From Eustoma russellianum (lineage: Eukaryota > Streptophyta > Magnoliopsida > Gentianales > Gentianaceae), in assembly GCA_036186865.1 (NCBI GenBank), contig AP025054.1:1211832-1275831 (forward strand): a stretch of DNA of 64,000 nt, in the 5' to 3' direction. Both the position numbers and the translations under genes were made by a program. Under the pieces are notes generated by a model, which searched no databases, was not told the DNA's origin, and saw only the letters and a program-made list of their open reading frames with translations. Within the stretch, counting starts at the first letter, position 1, and each line of letters opens with the position of its first letter. This document shows positions 57,001-64,000 of this stretch, piece after piece.

Positions 57001-58653
57001 TCTATGAAAATTTAATCTGAGAAAGTAGAGATAGGTTAGAGAAAATCTTCGAGTAACAACACTTAAATTTTACTCCTATATGTTAACTTGGTTTTTTTTG
57101 TGGGGGGGGGGGGGGGGGGGAAGCATATAATCATAACACAACCTTCTCTTTTCTTTTATCCCCAACCCCCCGGTCCGGTTTGTAGTCCATGCAACCTTAC
57201 GGTGAGAGACTTGCGCCAATGATAGTTTACATGTCATCTGCCACAAGGATATAGCCAGATGGAAACAGATAAGGAGTAATCACCTTGAAATAGGAAAGTT
57301 GGGAGTTTGAATCTTCCGGAGGTATTTGTGGGGAATTCTATTGATTGGACTCCATAATGCTATATCCGTATATGTAACATGTCCTTTGTCTGAATCTATC
57401 AAGTTTCTGATTTACATTCCTACACTTTCTGTGAGATCGGGGCTGGCAGGGATCTTTACTAGTTGTTTACATGGCATCTAAAATATTTTCCACTGTATAC
57501 TTGTAATTGTGAAGGTTTTATTTTATCCAAGTAGCAACTAGGAAGAAATAGATTTTATATTTTGAGAAAAGACCAAGTAACGATGTGATAATTTTACATT
57601 ATATAAAAGATTGAAATATATTTCATTAGTAGAGAAATAACTAGCGATTTAAAATATTGTAGTAGTCCAGCATACCACTCAGGGATTTTCAATGCAAACT
57701 GAAAATTGGGATTGAGTCACCTCCTTTATAGACCACTCATAAATAGGATGTAAATTATGCCGTACATTAAGAGAATACAACCCGGAGATGCAATGCTGCA
57801 GTTGTTCTTTCTTTCTTTCTTTTTTAACACACATCATGCTTCTAGGTTTTCTTTTAAAACAAGTATACCCTCTGTGAGAAAATTTAACAAGTATTTCTTT
57901 CCTCTCAAAAATATTGTTTTAGTTTATATTTTAATTTGTTTCAAAAATATTATAACATTTATAATATAAATAGTGACCAAAATAATTTAACTTCTTTAAA
58001 TTAGGTTCAAGTCACAATAAGCTAATTTTTGAAAAAGAAGGAGTATCATTTTTAGAGAAGCGCCAAGTATGATGTTAAGGCTATCATCTTCTTGAGGAAG
58101 AACCGCCACAGCATGAAAATGGCGATATGCCTTTCGAGAGACTGTATTGAATATATGGTATTGGAGAAACCAATTTATGCATGGCAGTATTGAGTAGTTA
58201 CCATCACCGATTCAGATGTACAGAGAGACAGCTAGCGGATTATTGAAGCAATATTTTGTACATAAGCTTATCCGTAATGTCAAAATGGATCGTAGGATTA
58301 GTTCACATCTGCGTTGCTAGATAATGTTGATGTACATTTTTTTTTTGATTTATACCCGTAAATAAAGCTCTCTAATTTCCCAAAAAATAAGCTTCCAAAT
58401 AGGATAAGCGTCACACAAAGCAATATTTCCTAGCTAATTACTATTCCCTCAATTTCTAATTGGTAGACATTTTTTATCTTTTGAGATCTTCCAAAAAATG
58501 ATAATTTTTTAATTACATATAATATTTCAAATTTATCTTTAGTAATAATCAATAAAGACAACATATTAAATGCTAACTAACAATACAAAAAATGACAAAA
58601 ATAATATTACATCATAGTTTTAGTGGTTAGACAACACATTAAATGATGTTCTT
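54019..58653. other. Intergenic region
   Basis: AT-rich with scattered homopolymers, including a long G run at about 57102-57120. A degraded tRNA-headed SINE may lie near 57245-57480 (ATAGCCAGATGG and GGGAGTTTGAATCTTCC as weak A and B boxes). A SINE-like repeat copy lies at about 54598-54660 (CACGATGACTCATAATGAAA, ATTACGTCAACCTG). A 55-bp near-duplicate occurs at about 55407-55510 (AAAATTAGCA/TATTAGCAAAATGTGTTGAA, AAA(A/G)TGAGTTTCATTT). The open frame at 55643-55987 is not protein-like. No gene found. Confidence 0.4.
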
Positions 58654-58944
58654 CTAAAATACTTGTTGGCAAAAGGTTGAACCCCAATCCAAAAGGCCTA
58701 TACTGCCCCAACCCCAATAAGCTGCGTGGAGGATGTAAATCAGGAGTCTAGCGTCCTCCTACATTTAGTGAGATTTTACACAGTTGCCCACACAAGGTGC
58801 CCCCACAAACCAGGACTTTGGCATGGCAATAGAGAAACACCCACACTGTGCGTATCACTGAATTCGAACTCATGACTTCTTGTTGGCAATCCCCAACCTT
58901 AGTAACAACTGGACTATGTCCTGAAGGCGTTTTCCTAAAATACT
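58654..58944 (-). mobile_element. tRNA-derived SINE with 10-bp target duplication
   Basis: The body is 58664-58934, flanked by CTAAAATACT at 58654-58663 and 58935-58944. In reverse it has GACATAGTCCAGTTGTTA and GTCATGAGTTCGAATTC as A and B boxes, then ACTCCTGATTTACATCCTCC and GGTTCAACCTTTTGCCAAC. Same family as the SINE at 49060, but without its internal triplication. Confidence 0.9.
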
Positions 58945-59652
58945 ATAGTTTCAAAAAGTATCTAAATTTAGGATGGGGAGAGTATTTCTCTGCAATGATG
59001 AATTAATTAAGTTAACTAATTAGTACTTTTCTTTTTCGATGAACTAACTAATTGTTAATTCTATATCACAAAGAAAGTAATAATCTAAGTCACATTTCAA
59101 GTGATTTGGTGCTCTGATTTTTTTCCTTTAAATGATCTTTTAGCTTTTTCTAAACAAGTAACTTTTTTTTTTTCAGCATGCATAAAGGAGTTTAACAAAT
59201 AAGCATATTATTGATTTGTTTTATTAATGGTAGTGTTGGAAATAAAAGCCTGTCATGTTTTCATATTATAATAATTCAAGAGTAATGATGTAATTTACTT
59301 GGTCAAACTTACTTATCTGAGCTTTTAGCCTGGAAAAGAATAAATTACTCACTCCCAATCTATTTTTTTTAGCTTATAAACGCTTCAAGTGTTTATAAAC
59401 AATTGATGGTTATTCTTTATCAAAAATGGCAAAATCCAAACAATATACACACATACATACATATACATATATATACACACACATACAATATATATACATA
59501 TATATACAGACATGTGTGTGTATATACATACACATATGTATATATATACACATACACACACATGTATCCATACATATATATGTGTGTGTTTTCTTAGAAG
59601 AACTTGTTTTATGAGCAATTGGTAGTTATCTTTTACCAAAAAGGTTAGCGGG
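58945..59652. other. Intergenic region with (AC/AT)n microsatellite
   Basis: From about 59446 to 59592 the sequence is a compound run of ACACAT, TATATAC and GTGTGTATA units. The frames reported there are artefacts of the repeat. Otherwise AT-rich and featureless. Confidence 0.6.
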
Positions 59653-59833
59653 TGAGATCCAGGCAGGTAGAAAATAAGGCAGAAAATGAGGCCGTGAATT
59701 ATAGCACGCCACATCGCCTTGTTATTGGTGAGAGAGAAAATTTATTTATTTTTAAACAAATCAATATGGCGATGTGGCGGGCTGTGATTCGCGGCCTCAT
59801 TTGCTGCCTTATTTGATGCCTGCCTGGATCTCA
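59653..59833. mobile_element. 181-bp hairpin element (MITE-like), 66-bp arms, just upstream of MSH3
   Basis: The left arm 59653-59718 (TGAGATCCAGGCAGG to CGCCACATCGCC) pairs with the right arm 59768-59833 at about 85-90 percent, with a 49-bp loop. I found no convincing target-site duplication; GTTAG occurs on both sides at unequal distance. It ends 132 bp before the MSH3 start codon. Confidence 0.75.
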
Positions 59834-59965
59834 TCTGAAATGTTAGAAGCCAAAATATAGCCAAACAGCCTTGATTCCTAGTGCGGCAAATAAGGCGGGA
59901 AAGCAAACGCCTCTGGTGCAGGGCAGTTGAGTTCCTCTGTATTCCAACGGCAGCCATCGGAGAAG

Positions 59966-62900
59966 ATGGGAAAGCAGAGGCAACAAGTTATTTCTCGTTT
60001 CTTCGCTCCCAAATCCAAACCTCAAGATTCCACTTCCACCGCCTATCCTCCTCCATCATCTTCATCATCATCTCCACCTCCCAAAATCTCCGCCACCGTC
60101 AATTTCTCTCCCGCCAAACGCCTTCGAACTTCTCAACTCATCGCCTCTTCTCCTCAAGCTAAACCCCTTAAAATCCCTAGATTTTCCCTTCCCGATTGCA
60201 CTGATTCCGATACGCCTTATCAAGACGATCGAATTCCTCATGCCCGGCTGATTAAACCCTCCCAAAGCCCTAATCTTACGCCTCACACTCATAGCCCCAT
60301 TCCTCCGCTACCTGATCCTTCTGTTCATGAAAGATTCCTAAAGAAACTTCTCGAACCCTCTCCGGAGTGTCTCGAACCCTCTAAACATTCTGCTTCTGCG
60401 AGCGCAAAGTACACTCCCTTGGAGCAGCAGGTGGTGGAGCTCAAGGCCAAGTATCCGGACGTTCTTTTGATGGTTGAGGTTGGGTATAGATTCCGGTTCT
60501 TTGGGGAGGATGCAGAGAATGCCGCGAGGGTGTTGGGTATTTATGCACATATGGATCATAATTTTTTGACTGCAAGTATACCAACTTTTCGTTTGAATGT
60601 CCATGTTAGGAGGCTAGTGAACGCGGGGTATAAAGTTGGGGTTGTGAAACAAACGGAAACGGCTGCGATTAAGGCTCACGGTTCGAATAAGTTAGGCCCA
60701 TTTTGTCGTGGTTTGTCGGCGTTGTACACCAGGGCCACTTTGGAGGCTGCAGAGGATTTGGGAGGTGGAGAGGAGGCTTGTGGTTCATGTAATAATTATT
60801 TGGTATGCATTGCGGAAATGAGGATGGAAAATGCGGAAGGCTGTAGCGAAAGCGGGGTTGAAGTTAAGATAGGGTTTGTTGGGGTTGAAATTTCAAATGG
60901 CGATGTTGTTTATGGAGAGATTAGTGATAATTTTATGAGAGCTGGGTTGGAGGCTTTGCTTTTACATTTGTCTCCTGCTGAGTTGCTTCTAGGAAAGCCA
61001 TTAACAAAGCAGACAGAGAAGGTAATTCACTAGAAGTTTTCCAGAAACCTGTAAATTTGCTTAACAATGAAGCTTGGTGGGCTCGCGTCTATTGAGAAAT
61101 GAGAAGTTATGCATGGTCCTAGCTTACTGGTAATGGCGCGTGTTTGGACGCGTGGGGGCAAGATACCATGTTACTTGAAATGTAAACAGATGCCTTATGT
61201 TAGTTAGGAACAAGTGAGAATAAAATGGTTAGAGTCCTTCTGTGTATGATTCTATTAAAGTCTTCTTTTATCTATCATCATTTTATTGGATTTTGCTTGA
61301 ATGGTGAAAAGTAAATACCTCATAATTTTTTTGTGAGAAAGGGAACAAACAGATTTACTCTAGCGTGCCTCTTTCAGATGGATATTCCATAGATTACCTG
61401 AAATCGGGTTAATTTGAGTGTGATTTTTCATTTGTTTAGTATTTCTTTTTCCGTCTCCAATGGTAATGATTGGATTTATATTTACATCAAGACTATAACA
61501 TCTGTAGATGAAGGGTAGTTGTTGCTTTTTAGTGCTTCTAGTATTCTTATGGTGATAGATCGAAAGATAATCCTGTTTAAGAGTATATCTATATGCTAGG
61601 TCAATTTTAAGGTTGGCTATTAATTTTAATTTTTCTTTAAACATTTGTTACGTTAAAGATAAAGATCCTAAAGTAGCTACTTGTATGCAATGCTATGTTT
61701 ATAGTTTCTGCATGCTTATGCTGGACCAGCTTCAAAAGTCCGTATTGAGCATTCCTCAAGAGATTGCTTTGCTGATGGAGGTGCACTTAGTGTTGTGATA
61801 TCCCTGTTTGAGAACATGATTGAAGAAGATAAATTGGATGAGAGTAACAATCTGAAAGATGAGGACGCCAAAGCACGGTACCTTAGTAGCTCCATTATTG
61901 AGGTACACTACTTTTTGTTGATGGTGTAGGATAATTTATCCATCAGGCTTTGTGCCTGGCTTCCTTTCTATCATTGTTAATAATGATATCATGTTTTAGT
62001 TCTGTTTTTTAAGCATGTGAGATTCCTGGGGTACTTTTCCCCTCAATTCCAAGCACACTACATAATCGTTCTAATTTGTAGGGCATAACGGCAATGCCTG
62101 AGTTGGCAATTCAAGCTTTGATTTTAGCAATACACCATCTGAAACAATTTGGTTTTGAACGTATTCTCAGTCTAGGTGCTTCATTTCAGCCTTTCTATGC
62201 CAACATTGAGATGGCTTTGTCAGCCAACACTCTTCAACAATTAGAGGTAAAGTGTAATGACAATTGAATAAAGAATCTGTGTCAACTCATTTTCAATTTT
62301 TCTTTTTCTCTTACATTTGAATAACTTTTGGTGTAGTGCCACTGCCCAACTTGTGTTTGATACAGTATTAAGGCTAGAAATACAATTCTTTGAAGTATTT
62401 CTTCATCAAGTGCTTATGTTAAGAATAGCAAATGAAATCGGGGTCTGGTCTCCAATGTCCCTCTTCTTGCTGTGTAGGTTCTGAAGAATAATTTTGATGG
62501 ATCTGAGTGTGGTTCCTTACTGCAATGTATGAATCATACTCTTACTGCATCTGGTTCACGACTTCTCAGGCATTGGGTATGCAATCTGCTTACATTTCCT
62601 GTAAATCTCTTTTCAAAAAAATTCCGTAAGTGACTTGGGCCATCAATTAAATGGAGCCTCTACAATTAGGAACAGATAATTCAGTTTCTTAATTTTACAG
62701 GTAACTCATCCTTTATGTGATAGAAACACGATACATGGTCGTCTGGATGCAGTCTCTGAGATAATTGAATCCATGGGTTCCTCTGTGCATGCTCATGATT
62801 CTGACATTGATCAGGAAAGATCTGATTTGACTATCTTGCAGCCTGAGATTCATCAAATACTTTCTTCAGTTCTGACCAGTTTAGGGAGATCACCAGACGT

Positions 62901-63908
62901 TCAACGTGGCATTAGCAGAATATATCACCGAACAGCTACAGCATCTGAGGTAATAAACTAGATTCACAGTCATTGCTTTTGCTCAGATTAAATAGCAATA
63001 TTTGTGTTCCTTGGTGTGCAATCAATTATAGCCTTGTTGTACATCCAAGGTGTTTGTAGATGTCATTTTTATCTGCTTTCTCAAACCTATGCTGCCTTGA
63101 ATGAAGGTGTCAAGGCAACTTCAATGGAATCCCTAATATAATGCCCTTGTTCTCCTCATTTGTTCATTTAAGAGTAAGCTAACTCTTGCTATTTATTAGT
63201 CCTTTTGTATATATTGTTTCATTATTTCTATCTCTCTTTCTTTGGTGGACTTATTGGGTGGAGAAGGCAGAATCTTAAAAATTTATTCTACGCCTCCAGC
63301 ATTAATGGCTTAAAGCTAGTTTGTGTTATCCGCTGCTTATAATTGGTTGAGCCACATTTTCTTGAGTTATAATTTATCTATCACACTTTTGCTGGACTAT
63401 GTCAAATGAATTCTTCTTGTGATGTTACAGTTTATTTCGGTCATTCAAGCAATTTTGCTTTCTGGAAAGCAACTTCAGCAACTTATTGAGAAAGAGGACT
63501 CGGGTGTAAATATGCACTCAAGACAAGGGCGCTCTTCGCTTTTGAGGAAGTTGATACAGACTGCATGCTCATCCAGTGTCATTAGTGCTGGGGCAAAGCT
63601 TTTATCTGTTTTGAACAAAGAAGCTGCTGATCGAAAAGATCTTCATAACTTGTTCATTATATCGGAAGAAAAATTTCCAGAGGTTCCAAATTAAAATCTT
63701 TTACCAAAAACCTTCTGTATTTTGTGGTGGCACCATTTATAATATGTGATGTCTGTGAACAATTTGTTTACCTCAGGTTGCTGCAGCAAAGACTGCAGTC
63801 CAGTTGGCTAAGGACAAATTGGAATTGCTAATTAGTATTTACCGTAAACAACTTCGAGTCAGCCATTTGGAGTTTATGAGTGTGTCCAGTATCACACATT
63901 TGATTGAG
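59966..63908 (+). CDS. MSH3: DNA mismatch repair protein MSH3, partial (first 7 exons, about 717 aa)
   Basis: MSH3 pairs with MSH2 (MutS-beta) to recognise insertion/deletion loops. Exons: 59966-61021, 61705-61902, 62082-62246, 62478-62576, 62701-62949, 63431-63682 and 63777-63908; all are phase 0 with GT..AG borders. The start chosen is MGKQRQQVISRFFAPK, because QQVISRFF is a PCNA-interacting (PIP) box as in other MSH3 and MSH6 proteins; an in-frame ATG at 59927 would add 13 residues. A disordered linker is followed by the mismatch-binding domain (PLEQQVVELKAKYPDVLLMV, YRFRFFGEDAENAARVLGIY, NVHVRRLVNAGYKVGVVKQT). The connector domain begins AYAGPASKVRIEH; the lever/clamp region follows (GSRLLRHWVTHPLCDRNTI). 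The C-terminal ATPase lies beyond the window. No disruption is seen. Confidence 0.95.
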
Positions 63909-64000
63909 GTATTGGACTAGCAACGCTCCCCCCCTCCCCCTCCCCACCACCTCCGCCACTCCACCCCTCCAATAACAAGAAAAAGAAATCCCTTCCCACA
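63909..64000 (+). other. MSH3 intron 7, start
   Basis: A GT donor follows exon 7, then a C-rich stretch runs to the window edge. Confidence 0.7.

Noticed and set aside
59385..59714. Cys/Tyr/Val-rich 109-codon minus-strand frame
   Set aside because: Translation of an (AC/AT)n microsatellite.
1..64000. CRISPR arrays, bacterial operons, ribosome binding sites
   Set aside because: The sequence is plant nuclear DNA; no regularly spaced repeats of that kind and no prokaryotic gene layout.

Overview
This window looks like nuclear DNA of a eudicot flowering plant. It has spliced genes with GT..AG introns, tRNA-headed SINEs, Copia and Gypsy LTR elements, a Mutator-like element, and protein families specific to plants (remorin, R2R3-MYB, RUP-type WD40, plant CFIm25 and MSH3). 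I could not name the species. All identifications come from reading the sequence against remembered families; no search was run.

Region 1 (1 to about 20.4 kb) is a nested transposon block with no intact host gene. It opens with the gag and protease start of a Copia element on the minus strand, gag being closed by an in-frame TAG. Next come about 3.4 kb of degenerate, duplicated, host-like sequence, then a very long AT-rich Gypsy-type LTR remnant. That LTR holds two internal tandem duplications (817 bp and about 0.9 kb), a Pack-MULE carrying a piece of a NETWORKED-1-like coiled-coil gene, and an inserted 4.5-kb solo LTR with a 5-bp target duplication. After it lie a 454-bp PBS-to-PPT remnant, another LTR piece, a broken second Copia gag, more duplicated host-like fragments and a small solo LTR.

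Region 2 (about 23 to 35 kb) holds a complete transmembrane cytochrome b561 gene (+, 4 exons) and a complete remorin gene (+, 5 exons). Remorin introns contain a U6 snRNA retropseudogene, a 307-bp solo LTR, and a 1.2-kb solo LTR whose target-site copy ends 5 bases before the last exon. Convergent to remorin is an R2R3-MYB gene (minus, 3 exons).

Region 3 (about 35 to 51 kb) has a second, truncated MYB of the LAF1/MYB18-like type (minus), a possible degenerate gene fragment, a 41-bp minisatellite, the complete 7-exon gene for the 25-kDa subunit of pre-mRNA cleavage factor Im (CFIS1-like, minus), and an intronless RUP1/RUP2-like WD40 gene (minus). Region 4 (51 to 64 kb) is mainly intergenic with SINEs and hairpin elements, then the 5' two thirds of MSH3 (+), cut by the window edge.

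The host genes do not form a pathway; they are ordinary plant neighbours. The interest lies in the transposon archaeology: datable nested events, matched target duplications, a transposon at a splice acceptor, and promoter-proximal hairpin elements. I saw no sign of a new biological system beyond these.
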